Below are positions 10,945 through 22,057 of a DNA stretch of 64,000 bases, piece after piece. The first letter of the stretch is position 1. Each line of letters begins with the position of its first letter. The notes below the pieces were generated by a model, which searched no databases, was not told the origin of the DNA, and was given only the letters and a program-made list of their open reading frames with translations. Both the position numbers and the translations under genes were made by a program. The DNA lies in contig CM065801.1 in assembly GCA_033398695.1 (NCBI GenBank), positions 104,091,170 through 104,155,169 on the forward strand, written 5' to 3'. This DNA is from Orobanche coerulescens. Lineage: Eukaryota; Streptophyta; Magnoliopsida; Lamiales; Orobanchaceae.

Positions 10945-13310
10945 TGTAACACCCCCAGATCCAACCGGGAATATTACACGCCGTGGGCCCCGCCGAACCC
11001 ACCAGGCTAAAAACCATTTACAAAAACGACAAGAAGGCCGATGACGGTAGTATTTTCCAAAACTCACAAAATCATTTGAAAACACCAACCACCGTCAAGA
11101 TAATCAAGGCCAAAACTCGGTTAAGGGAATCGGTTTTCGAAATCAAACTCAGTTGGCATAAAGCCGAAAGCCATTTGAAAGAACTCACGCAATGGATAAA
11201 AATACACCCAAGATACATATACATCAATAGTTAATACAGACAAGATACACGATTCCCCAACAATATGCCATAGCCGATCGTCCGAATCCTCGCTTCACGA
11301 CCGCTACCATCAAAGTTCTCAATACACGAAAACAAGTCCCACAACGGGTCAGCAATAATGCCCGACAAATAACCGCAAGTACATAAACATAAATATTCAC
11401 ATGCCATGCATCATGAGAATAATAACCTCAACGATAACCTTACCACTTCCGGTAATCCAACGATTCTCGTCAAAATCCCAATATCACGATAATACTATAA
11501 AAATCCCAGTATCACAACAATACCGTATAATACCTCAATACCGAATACTTTCTCGTACATAATCCTCTAGGTACGATTACCATAAAACATACCTCTATCC
11601 GGACTTCCTTCCGGAATGCATACACAAACCAAGAATATCCAAAACGACATCAACAATATCCGAATACTACAATCTTCCCAAGATTGTCCAAGTATCTCAA
11701 CAATCATCAACTGTGCATTCTAATCCTTTTAGAACATCACTGAACATTCATCAATATGCAATACATCATAAAATACTTATGAAATGTAAATGGAATTACT
11801 CATCAAAACATTACAACCGAACAAGTAAACACTTGCCTGGATACCAACATGACAAAACCAACACCGAACTCATCGCCCTCGTCTACGAGCTCTTCACTCG
11901 ATCGAACGAATCTACGGTCTTCCAACGAAGCACAACGGTTATACCTATTGATTAATCACCCTAGAACAATAATCATGTCAATAATCGGACCAACTTGGTC
12001 ACAAGGATCATAACATGCTCAACTGAATTCAACCTCGTATTATGATCTAGAAATCCATCTCAAAACGGTTTAAACGAATCATCATCTTTAATAATATGAA
12101 GAAACATTCAAGTTCTTAACAAAATCCATAAAATCCCATATAACATCGTTATATGATTATCCAACATGTTCCTCACATGTAATCATCCAAGAAAACGAAC
12201 CATTAACAAAGGAATACGAAGATTACCCGGTTTAGACGAACCAAAAAGAAGAACACTAGAACTCCATCCAAAGAATCATGAACCACTTGAAGAACAAGGC
12301 TTGAATCCAAGCTCTCAATCTTAATCTTGTTAAAGATTATCATTATACTGATGTTTGTGAACCTCGAATAACTCTCAACTCTCTCTCTCCCGAGTGAAGG
12401 AAGAAGAATGGACGAAATGCCTTACAATACCCGTCTGTCCCCTTTTATAATAAACATTATTAGCGTGCGCTAACATCTCATGTTTAGCGTGCGCTACACT
12501 TTTAGCGTGCGCTTAATCGACTTTGTTAGCGTGCGTTATCGCGATCCGCAGGCTACCGCCTTGCTTCAGAACTTAACTTACGACGTAATGCCCATGCATT
12601 AACGCACGTAAAACATCATGCCTAGCGACGCAAGTCCTTGACCTTAGCGTGCGCTATCCGAAGTTGACTTGCTACGGTGTTCACCTACCACTCGTGCCCC
12701 ACATGCCGACAAAGATTCGACAAGGACAAGATTCCCTCTGCCCGATCTGGAATTAGCGTGCGCTAATCATACGGTTTTAGCGTGCGCTAGCTCTACATGA
12801 CAAACACTCGTTGACCTTATCTGGACACGCGCCGAACATGGCCGGGTCCACCCGCCGAAAGCTAAGATTCCATTATTGGCGATCTGATGTTAGCGTGCGC
12901 TAACCAACATGCGTTAGCGTGCGCTAACCGAATATAAAAATCAACCTGGGCCTACCTGTCGGCCACCTTCCGAAACTAACCCAGCAAGTCGTTACGTACG
13001 TTAGGGGTCCTCCTTAGCGTACGTAACCGAACCTCTTAGCGTACGCTATCAATACTTCGTAGCGTGCGCTACCTGTACCCAGTAGCGTGCGCTAATGAAC
13101 ACTTATAGCGTGCGCTATCGTTGCTGTGCCTAGCCATATTCACTTATCCTCAACCAATATCTCGACATACCAATCAAACATACGGCACAATGAATACATA
13201 TACGCATTCAATAACATTATCAAACGTTCAGAACGTTCTCAAGCACAAATATCCATCAACGATATCCAACAGACAAACGAAAAATATATCCGAAAAATCG
13301 GGGTATTACA
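10945..13310 (-). repeat. D right LTR (5' LTR)
   Basis: 2366 bp, nearly identical to the left LTR. Differences are largely short indels or local scrambles at CAG, CTG, CGG and CGTACG positions (for example near 11276, 11897, 12541 and 12575). The palindrome array repeats at about 12461-13117. Confidence 0.92.
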
Positions 13311-13315
13311 GTGAC

Positions 13316-14105
13316 TAGGGTCGGCAACATACTTCCGCAACTGAGAGACGTGAAACACATTATGAATTCGGCTTAAAGCCAGAGGTAAAGCCAATCGATA
13401 AGCCAGATCGCCTACTCGATCCAAAATCTCAAACGGTGCAATGAATCGCGGACTCAACTTTCCCCGCTTCCCGAAATGGAAGATACCCCGACTCGGGGAT
13501 ACCTTGACCAAAACGTGGTCACCTACCTCGAACTCTAATGGTCGACGATGATTATCTGCATATGATTTTTGTCGACTCTGAGCGGTCAACAAACGACTCC
13601 GGATCAACGCTACCTTCTCGCGAGCGACTAATAGCATATCGGGTTCAATGCCGATCGATTTTGATAAGTCATCCCAGCATAAGGGAGACCGAAAACGATG
13701 ACCGTATAAGGCCTCGTAAGGTGCCATCTTAATCGAAGCATGCCAACTGTTATTGTACGTGAACTCGATCAATGGTAGTTGGGCTTCCCAATCATCTTTA
13801 CAATAGAGAACACATGCCCTCAACATGTCCTCCAACGTCGGAATAGTTCGCTCTGATTGTCCGTCGGACTTAGGGTGAAAAGCTGTGCTGAAAATTTAGC
13901 TGAGTTCCCATGGCACGATGAACGGATTTCCAAAAATGTGACACAAATCACCCGTCACGATCATAAACGATACTCTTAGGGGTACCGTGCAATCTCATGA
14001 TCTCTTTAATGAATAACTGGGCAAGTCTCTCAGGACCCCACATATCCTTAATCTCAAGAAAATGAGCTAACTTAGTTAAACGGTCCACAATTACCCAAAT
14101 TGCAT
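13316..14105 (-). pseudogene. A2 integrase catalytic core and C-terminus (decayed)
   Basis: The open stretch from 13835 down to the D boundary encodes MEDMLRACVLYCKDDWEAQ, IEFTYNNSWHASIKMAPYEA, a GDHVLVKVSPSRGIFHFG SH3-like part and [18 protein letters not shown]. Above 13835 the core continues with breaks (a KSDGQSERTI-like glutamate motif region near 13850, DRDG near 13950). D interrupts it right after VADPSH. Confidence 0.85.
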
Positions 14106-15120
14106 TCATACCCAAATTGCATTCATGACACGATGACTCGTAGGCAAAATCGTGATGAAGTACATTGAAATATCCTGCCACTTCCATTCTGGGATAGGAA
14201 GCGGTTTCAGCATACCCGCCGGTAGCTGATGTTCTATGTTGACTTGCTGACAGGTCAAACATCTCGAAACAAATTCTACGACTTCTCGCTTCATATTACT
14301 CCACCAGTAATTTTGCTTCAATTCCTTGTACATCTTGCTAGACCCCGGGTGGATAGAATAAGGGGTAGCATGGGCCTCTCTCAAAATCGAGTTTTTCAAC
14401 TCGTCATCCGCCAGAACGCATAATCGGTTCTTAAATCGCAAAAGTCCATCCTCGTGGACCATAAATCCAGGGGCTTTCCCCCGAGCCACATCATCTCGAA
14501 TGCACAACAAAAATGGGTCTGAACCCTGATTCACTCGGATCACCTCCTCAAGTGGCGATGAAATATCTAACATACAAAGCTGCCCTTGCACTCGATGTAA
14601 CCAGACTTCGATCTCAGGCCTTAGGAATTCCTGTTGAAGTTCCTTCTGAACAGTTAAACGAGCAAGCATTTGCTCCTGAATAGACTTACGGCTCAAGGCA
14701 TCGGCGACAACATTCGCCTTACCCGGGTGGTATTTAATCTTAATATGATAATCTTTAATAAGTTCCAACCACCGTCTTTGCCGCATGTTCAACTCCTTCT
14801 GAGTAAATATATACTTCAAACTCTTATGACCGGTGAAAATCTGACAGGTGACGCTATAAAGATAATGATGCTAAATCTTCAACGCGAATACCACGGCCAC
14901 CAGCTCCAGGTCGTGGGTCGGATAATTGACCTCGTAAGGCCTCAGTTACCACAAAGCATAGGCAATCACCTTCCTATTCTGCATTAATACACATCCAAGA
15001 CCGTGCCCGGACACGTCACTATAAACCATGAATCCTTCTGTCCCTTGTGGTAAAGAAAGGACAGGCACTGAAATTAAACGGCTCTTGAGCTCCTCAAAAC
15101 TCTGCTGACACGCATCAGAC
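14106..15120 (-). pseudogene. A2 RNase H, HHCC zinc-binding domain and integrase start
   Basis: A 237-residue open stretch (14819 to 14106) holds the RNase H end ([35 protein letters not shown]), a linker, the integrase HHCC domain ([36 protein letters not shown]) and the start of the catalytic core ([12 protein letters not shown], where Y replaces the usual catalytic D of SMDFIT). A 17-bp tandem duplication lies at about 14094-14127. The RNase H start, to 15120, has stops. Confidence 0.85.
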
Positions 15121-15660
15121 CACGACTATTTCTTATCCTTCTACAAAAGGTTCATAATAGGTTGAGCTATTTTAGAAAACCCTTCCACAAATCGCCGGTA
15201 ATAGCCTGCTAATCCGAGAAAGCTTCGGATTTCCTTAACATTCTTCGGAGGTTTCCAATCTCGGATAGCCTCCGTCTTCTGAGGGTCGACACTTACTCCA
15301 TCTGATGAAATCAAATGCCCGAAAAACATCACCTCGGACATCCAGAACTCACATTTGGAAAACTTTCCACAGAGTTGCTCTCGTCTCAACACGTCGAGAA
15401 CCTGCTGAAGGTGAAGCTCGTGCTCCTCTTGGTCACGAGAATAAATCAAAATGTCATCTATGAAAACAACCACGAACTGATCTAAATAATCAATGAAGAC
15501 TCAGTTCATCAACTCCATGAATACTGGTTCCCCCCACGGGGATGCACTCAGTCGGATATAACCCTTCCCGGTCAATTCCTCCAGTTGATTCTTCCGTTCC
15601 TGCATTTCGTTCAGGGCCATACGATATGGTGCTTTCTATATTGGGGACATACCAGGCTCC
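15121..15660 (-). pseudogene. A2 reverse transcriptase with 275-bp internal deletion
   Basis: The stretch 15473-15141 holds the catalytic [12 protein letters not shown] motif, the palm end ([20 protein letters not shown]) and [16 protein letters not shown]. Compared with A1, the segment corresponding to 3848-4122 is missing, with the join at 15519-15526 sharing the 4-bp sequence AATA. The lost part includes RT motif A (SKIDL). 275 bp is not a multiple of three, so the frame is also lost. Confidence 0.85.
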
Positions 15661-16271
15661 AACTCTATCATAAATTTCACATCTAACTGTGGAGGCAAAC
15701 CAGGTAACTCGTCTCGAAGTACGTCGGTGTATTCTCTCACTACCGATATATCCGCCAACATCACTGATGGTTCCTTGGTCTTGGTCATATCGCACCAATA
15801 ACCAACACACCCCTAATTAAGTAATTTCACTGCTTTCATCATATTAATGACTCTTCCGGAACATCTGGGATTACTTCCCTGAAATACACACTCGACTCCG
15901 TCATTTGATATAATAGTGACCAAACGCTTACGGACACTAAGGATGTCATCATGACGATCCATCCAATCAATACCCAAAATAACATCATCTCTAGGTAAAT
16001 CTACCACGATCAGGTCCGCCAACCAATCACGACCATTAAGCTGAATCAGACAATTTTTAATTTCACGATCTCCAATAATTCTTCTACCGTCAGGTAGCCC
16101 AATAATATATAATTCACAACTAGTAGCACTATCCAGGTGAATTCTACTCAAGCATGACTCGGAAATGAATGAATGTGATGCGCCAGTATCAAAAAGGGTA
16201 CACACAGTTTGATATAAAATTTCGAGTGTACCTGAGATCATTCGTGCCTCCGGATCGTCGGTCCTCTTCAT
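15661..16271 (-). pseudogene. A2 aspartic protease region
   Basis: The open frame 16271-15813 encodes MKRTDDPEARMISGTLEI, the intact active site LFDTGASHSFI, GLPDGRRIIGDREI and DDVILGIDWMDRHDDI. It ends in a stop after MKAVKLLN, just before the linker to RT (15812-15661). Unlike A1, the catalytic aspartate is present. Confidence 0.87.
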
Positions 16272-16280
16272 CTCATAAAT

Positions 16281-17559
16281 TCAGGGCTTGCCAGTCCCTA
16301 AACCGGATGCTCCTGCCTGATAGCTATAGGCTCCGCATTTAGATGCTCCTGTCGTCTTAAACGACGCGGACAGAGTGGCCTGATTCTGAACAGTCGACTG
16401 CTTCGGGGTCTGAGATACCGTCGGAGTAGGTTTGGGGTCTTTTCGGCAGAAACGGGACTTATGCCTGGTAATCCCACAGTCATTACACGTGATAGTCTGC
16501 CTCGGACACCTAGTGCTGAAATGACCCTGATCTCCACAATTGAAACATGTGATGGCCGAAATGGCCGCTCGGGACTGAGATTCCACAGGTTTAGGCGCTG
16601 TAGGAGTTTACTCAGAAAAAGTAGGGCACGCACAAGGCTTCTTGAAGGTTGCCTGACTGCCTTCAGACTGATTAGGATTCTTCGATTTCTTGCCAGAAGA
16701 TGAAGTTTGATGCTTAGTAATTTCCTTCGCAGTAAGCTCATAAGTAAGAGCTTTCTCGATGAATTCGGACAGGGTGGTGCAATGATGACTAAGCAATTGT
16801 ATCCGCATACGATCTTTCAACCTCTTACTAAAATACTTGATCTTATCCGCCTCGGAATGAATAATAGATGAGGCAAATGGAAGTAGCTCCTGAACCTTCT
16901 CGGCGATGGCGAGAACATCTTCTTCCGCAGAGTAACTCCGATAACTTGGCCTCCCTAAGTGGGTCTGGATAATACATTTCCATCATGAGAGTCTTGAACT
17001 GGTCCCAAGTACAAGACCCGTCGGTGGGCTTCAAAGATAGCCACCCAGAGTGAGCGCTCTTACCCAGATAGTAAGCCGCAACTGAAACTCTGTGCCCTTC
17101 AGGACACTCCACCATAGCAAATATCTTCTCAAAATGTTCAAGCCAGTGAATAATATCCGCAGGCTCAGATGAGCCCTCAAAAGTAGGTGGCCTCTGGCGA
17201 GAGATGTCGCCGATAATACTGCTCACACTCCTTTCTTGCCTCTGAGGTGGCGGCCGAGGGGCCTGTTGAGCTTGAGTGGCTGAGTTATGCATCATCTCCG
17301 TCAGACGTGCCATCTGAGTCATTTGGGCCATCATGCCCTGCATAAAAGTGAGTGGATCAACCCGAACACCTTCCGATTGATCTGTATCTCGGGTACGACT
17401 TCCTAACAGTGAATGATTATATCCAGGTGAATGAGTGGAAGCGTCGCTACTTGTTGAATTGATATTATTCCTCGCGTTCGTGAGGGTATTCACACGAGCT
17501 CCCGGGTTTCGGCCCGTACCGCGGCCTCTTCCACTGCATCCTCTGACAGCTCTCTCCAT
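16281..17559 (-). pseudogene. A2 gag (frameshifted)
   Basis: The start ATG at 17559 gives an Arg/Gly-rich N-terminus (MERAVRGCSGRGRGTGRNPG), then RPPTFEGSSEPADIIHWLEHFEKIFAMVECPEGHRVSVAAYYL, the gypsy Gag core. The frame shifts near 16850 (KLSELL), continues at 16820-16608 (CTTLSEFIEKALTYELTAKEI), breaks again, and resumes at 16586 with two CCHC knuckles (CFNCGDQGHFSTRC and CNDCGITRHKSRFC). Gag forms the particle and the knuckles bind RNA. Confidence 0.87.
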
Positions 17560-18098
17560 GCTGAAGTAGGAAAGTCGCATGATAATTATAGATCTCCCAT
17601 TATGATTACATTATGAAATGATAATAATGAGCATACACGCTCTAACACAATGGATGCATTAATAATGCAGTAAAATGATCGTCGACATTACGTCGGAATA
17701 TGATAAGATTGCATGAAAGATCAACTGAGGTGACATGATTATCTGATGAAATTCCTGAAATGATTATCTTGAACAAGTTAACAAGATTAATAATACGATC
17801 CACAAGATCAACAACTGAGCAATGAGATTGACTGAGTGATTAATGAGTCGACATGATCGACAAGATCCAAGAAAATGATGATTGGGGATTGTTGACTGAT
17901 GAATGATGAGTGATTCTTATTGCGATAAATTAAACCATGTCGTCAGAAATCATACCATTTATTTGGTGTGAGGGGCTTGGCACTTGCACAGGTCACACGT
18001 GACGCGAAAGTCCAATGATACTAGTCTGATGAATGATGATTTCAAATGAGACATGACTCGAAAGGGTAGTATTCAAAACCACGCTCTGATACCAACTC
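17560..18098 (-). promoter_or_regulatory. A2 leader and primer binding site
   Basis: Untranslated leader between the 5' LTR and gag. The complement of 18077-18094 begins TGGTATCAGAGCGTGG, which matches the 3' end complement of initiator tRNA-Met, as is usual for chromoviruses. The rest is AT-rich with no open frame of note. Confidence 0.85.
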
Positions 18099-18197
18099 TG
18101 TAACACCCCAAACTAGGCGGCTATTAAAGTGTCGTGGAGTTCCAACCGGGACCCACCAGGCGAATGAAAATTAATGAATTAAATAATATAACTATAG
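18099..18197 (-). repeat. A2 5' LTR, inner 99 bp
   Basis: Starts TGTAACACCCC next to the primer site and is interrupted at 18197 by element B; the last five bases (TATAG) are the target duplication of B. It continues at 35592. Confidence 0.88.
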
Positions 18198-18352
18198 TGT
18201 AATATCTGGATTTATTAATGTGTATTTTACCTGTATTCGAACCCTGTATTATTCAGAATTGTGATCTTGATGATTGGGGTATGATATTTCTTACATTGGT
18301 ATCTTTGTACATAAGTATATCAACATGCAAAATTTCTCATGCAAACTCGTAA

Positions 18353-18578
18353 TAGCGCACGCTAAGAATGTAGCTTAATGCGCGCTATCGGCTACTACTA
18401 GCGCACGCTACGTATGTAGGAGTTGCGTGCGCTAGGCACTCAATTATTGAGCTGGGCGGCTAGCACATGCGCCAGCGGGGACATGGGTCCGGATAAAATT
18501 CCCGCGGACGAACCTGGATAGTTTCGAAGTCAACTCTTATTAGCGCGCGCGCTAAGGAATGCTTAGTAGCGTGCGCTA
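18353..18578. repeat. B upstream palindrome group and TATA-proximal pair
   Basis: Four 12-bp units start at 18353, 18376, 18399 and 18423, followed by a pair at 18541 and 18567 shortly before TATATAT. In the 3' LTR the same units start at 25674, 25697, 25720, 25744 and 25862, 25886. Confidence 0.9.
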
Positions 18579-18600
18579 ATCTGCTTTTGTACATAAAGTT

Positions 18601-18607
18601 TATATAT
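18601..18607 (+). promoter_or_regulatory. TATA box of B 5' LTR
   Basis: TATATAT just after the palindrome pair; same context in the 3' LTR (25920-25926) and in H (53641). Confidence 0.6.
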
Positions 18608-19433
18608 GGGCCAACACTCCATTTTATTCTCATTTCCTTCATTCACCTTTCGTTTTTGAGAGACCAGAGAGCATATCATCTTCCTTAGACACACTTATAA
18701 CACATCCACTTGATCATTGGACATTGAATACTTCTTGTGATTGATCATTGAAGAGAAGTAGCACCTTGGAGTGGCATATAACCAACCGGAGTCAGATTCT
18801 ACTTTTGGAGTTCAGTGATTTCGTCATATTAAGGTATGTTGATTCTATCACCAACTCTAGATTCGTGTTATGGAGAATGAGATGATCATGCTAGCAAAAT
18901 ATTGAGTTTCTTGAGTGAATTATCCAACCACTTCATGTTTGGAATATTGAAATGATTATGCCTTAAGTACCTTGATTATGAACATCATGATTCGAATCTT
19001 ATTACAATGAATAAGTAGAGGAAGATTCTATCATTGGTAATCCGAATCTAGTAGGTGTATTCATAGCAATCTTGGACTTGACTTTAACATCATTATTGTT
19101 AGACGAATCTAAAGGATTGATCATGGAAGGATTTATCTTGTAAAGATGGAATGTTAATCAAACTACAGAATGATAGTTTTTGATTGGGATAAGGGTGTTG
19201 ATATCGACCGATAAGCTTTCCGAATTATCGCATGAAGAATGGTAATCGAAATGGAATATGGTTTTATAATAGTATACATATCCTTTAATCCGAAGTTGTT
19301 GTTATATGTAGGATCATTCATAACCGTATAAACATGATATTCATGGAGGTAACATGAATTAACACTGAAGATTTCATTGGTTTGATCATGTTGAGATTAG
19401 TCTACTGCCCTGTAGTAAACTGCCATGCACAGT

Positions 19434-19649
19434 TAGCGCACGCTAAGTTATGTAGATTAACGTGCGCTATCGAGCATGAGTTAACGTATGCTATGTTTGG
19501 TACGTAACATACGTTAGGCCATCATACGAATCAGTCGGCTGATCAGTGAAGTACTGACTATGCACAGTTAGCGTACGCTAGGCTTTGTTGTTTGCGTGCT
19601 CTATCGAGCAGACTTAATGCACGCTACACAGAGTACTTAGCGTGCGCTA
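19434..19649. repeat. B downstream palindrome groups (two quartets)
   Basis: Quartet one starts at 19434, 19458, 19482, 19505; quartet two at 19569, 19592, 19615, 19638 (exactly 23 bp apart). Units include TAGCGCACGCTA, TAACGTGCGCTA and TAGCGTGCGCTA. The same two quartets are in the 3' LTR after the C insertion (about 34441-34660). Confidence 0.9.
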
Positions 19650-20193
19650 AGCAGTTCAGGCAGATTACATTTTATAAGCTTTTGGCCGTAAATCGAATTG
19701 TTAGACATTCGTACGACGTGAGATAAGTTCTATATTATTTCTTTTGTTAATGTTCGAGCTTGTTACGTGATTAATTGAGGGGGGGCGACCTTCGAGTGTT
19801 CGTTTTCTTGGAAGTATTGTTCTTGTCTTCGAATCGAGGCAAGTACCTTATTTGTTTTATGTATTGATGTTATACATATTGTCGTGCATGTATGTCGTTG
19901 TTGTATGTCCACCTCGTGTTGGTCCGAGGGGATCATCGGGGGATCTATGCTAGCGTGCGCTGGATCATCGGATGGGTTTTTCCACCACGGGTTGGTCTGA
20001 CGGGATCATCATGGGTTCTAGGCAGTGAACGCTGGATCGTCGGAATTTCCATGTGTATGTTGTGATATCATGTTGTGATTATCAGTTATGTATGTCATTT
20101 ATGAGTTTCTCGTAGGAGAAGACTTGTTGGTATTTTTGTCATTTACATTATTATTCTTCGTGAAATATGAATAATATGTTGTGGTACTTGTAC

Positions 20194-20242
20194 TAGCACC
20201 GTTGTGCTAACCCCTTCGGGGGTGAACATTTTGTTTATGTTC
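20194..20242 (+). promoter_or_regulatory. chain of three RNA stem-loops in B LTR
   Basis: TAGCAC/GTGCTA with loop CGTT (20194-20209), ACCCC/GGGGT with loop TTCG (20210-20223) and GAACAT/ATGTTC with a 7-base loop (20224-20242) follow one another without gaps. A C(UUCG)G tetraloop is an unusually stable RNA fold. H keeps all three (55209-55255), E keeps the first two with compensatory changes (50376-50419). Confidence 0.7.
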
Positions 20243-20510
20243 AGGATCCAGGAGAGTGGGAAAACAACCACTGGAGCTGCATGACGACGAGGGTGCAGAG
20301 TGATGTTCCGGCCGGGTTTATTTGTCTGTTGTTTATTGGTTATTTCAATCTCGAGTACGAAGTTGTTTATGATGAATTTGAATTTGGCGATGTATTAATA
20401 AGTTTCTGTTGAACATTTGTATTTTTAATATTTGGTCAGAACTGTTGTATCTTAATTCCGTTATTTCCATTCGTTAGTACCTCTTAATGTCTGTTCAATT
20501 CTTCAGCCTT

Positions 20511-20535
20511 GTAAATCCTTATGTAAAGGATTTAC
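20511..20535 (+). promoter_or_regulatory. 10-5-10 stem-loop near B LTR end
   Basis: GTAAATCCTT, loop ATGTA, AAGGATTTAC: a perfect 10-bp stem, 38 bp before the LTR end. It is present in every B and H LTR, and in E with a covarying pair (50727-50751). It could act in polyadenylation, packaging or priming; the sequence alone does not say which. Confidence 0.75.
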
Positions 20536-20578
20536 GGCGATGTAATATTCCTGAATATATCGGGGGTGTTACAGAATA

Positions 20579-20592
20579 TGGTATCAGAGTTA
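20579..20592 (+). promoter_or_regulatory. primer binding site of B
   Basis: TGGTATCAGAGTTAAG starts five bases after the LTR and matches the initiator tRNA-Met 3' end complement. Confidence 0.88.
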
Positions 20593-20808
20593 AGATTATG
20601 GATATCTTGGCCATTGGGTTAAAATAGGGGTCATTGATGTCTTTTGAGGTAACCAGCCGCGAATAAAATCACTGTTCTGCCTATGTCTTCGTGCGGGCGG
20701 TGGTTGTAAGTTCCTAAACTCTATCTCATATTTTACATGTTATATTCCTTTGTACTTGAGCATTTGAATGGTATTGTTTTCGGTATATTGAGTATTTATG
20801 CTTACAGT

Positions 20809-22057
20809 ATGTTGAGAGGCGGACGTGGACGTGGTTGCGGTCGCGGTCGCGGACGCGGACGAAGGAATACAGAAAGGGAAGCATCGCCTTCAAATCAAGC
20901 AGTCATAGCTCAGGCGAGCCACAACGATCTATCAATAACGAACCGGAACCTGCTGTACCAGAGATCCTTCGTCAAGTGGTGAACCAGATGACTCAGTTCG
21001 CCCAAGTCGTGGACCGAATGCAAGTGGCGGTGGGACTACAGCAGGGAGAGAGACAGCAAGGGATCCCAGACATGGGAAATCGAGGTGATCGGTGGCTGCA
21101 AGAGGTGGCGAAGATGCAACCACCCAAATTCGACGGTATTTCTAAGACCCCCACCTGGGACCATTGGTTGAAGGAACTAGAGAAAATCTTTGCCGGAATT
21201 AGCTGCCCAGACGACCGGAGAGCCTCTATCGCTCAATACTTTCTGATAGGGGAAGCGTCCGAATGGTGGGAAGCTATCCAGACTGTAGACCATGATGCTG
21301 ATTGGACAGAGTTTAAATTAATGATGGAGGCTCAGTACTGCCCTCGTCCTGTGAGGGAAGCCAAGGTTCGGGAGTTTTTCTCCGCTCAGCCTTCAGATGT
21401 GCCAGTATCTCAGGCAATTAAGACGTTTAACCAGCAGCTGGCATTTGTTCGACATCTGGTCAGAACAGATGTAGAAATGATGATCCATTTTGATATGAGG
21501 ATGAAACCAGAAATCCAGAGGAACATGTCCGGTTTTGAATGTACCACACTCCGTCAATACCAGGATAAGGCGTTGGCGTATGAGATCAAGGAAGTAGCTA
21601 TGGAGAAATTTACGGAATCCAAGAAGCAGAAAATCTCTGGTACTTATACAGAGCACAAGAGCAGCGGGCCCCGCAAGGCCCAGTCATCTTTTCATTCTTT
21701 CAAAAACCTCCGCACCCAGTTAGGAGCGGAAAGAACTTCGGAGCAACATCAACCATGACTGATGTTACCAGGAAATGCTTTAACTGCACCCAGAAGGGGC
21801 ACTATCGACGGAATTGCCCCCTACCTGCCGTGACTTGTTTTGATTATGGTCGAGAGAGACATCGTGCGGTGTTCTGTGAAGAGGCTACAAAGTCTTTTAT
21901 AGCCCGTACACCACAGCCAGTCCAGAAGGAAGCCAGTATCCAACAGACACAGCAAAGTGTTCAGATGCCTTAGAATTTTGGCCGCGGGTGAGGCAGAGGA
22001 CAGTGGGACCGAAAGGGTACATCGAGTGCCGGATCTATTCCCCCACATCTGTACGAG
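20809..22057 (+). pseudogene. B gag (frameshifted)
   Basis: The start ATG at 20809 gives MLRGGRGRGCGRGRG; the same start context occurs in H at 55813. The frame changes near 20880, then a 300-residue stretch to 21758 carries the Gag core (MQPPKFDGISKTPTWDHWLKEL, GEASEWWEAI, EAQYCPRPVREAKVREFF). A second shift near 21740 leads to the knuckles CFNCTQKGHYRRNC and CFDYGRERHRAVFC; the second has lost a metal-binding Cys (Y instead, C in H). Stops lie at 21971 and 21989. Confidence 0.88.

Larger units (their letters stand above)
7914..13310 (-). mobile_element. Element D, non-autonomous LTR element with no coding region
   Basis: Two LTRs (7914-10297 and 10945-13310) surround only 647 bp. The target duplication GTGAC is at 7909-7913 and 13311-13315. 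Orientation is minus: the complement of 10921-10940 starts TGGTATCGGAGCC (primer site) next to the right LTR, and a polypurine tract abuts the left LTR. Without gag or pol it must use proteins from another element. Its LTR end (TGTAACACCCCC, GGAATATTACA) resembles the complement of the B LTR end, so B or A type relatives are plausible helpers. Confidence 0.9.
18198..20573 (+). repeat. B 5' LTR
   Basis: 2376 bp, TGTAATATC to GGGGTGTTACA. It holds palindrome arrays before and after the TATA region, a chain of stem-loops at 20194-20242 and a 10-5-10 stem-loop at 20511-20535 near its 3' end. TATATAT at 18601-18607 probably directs transcription. Confidence 0.93.

Noticed and set aside
20579..20592. 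tRNA-Met gene at TGGTATCAGAG
   Set aside because: Only the short primer-binding complement is present; no cloverleaf can be formed around it.
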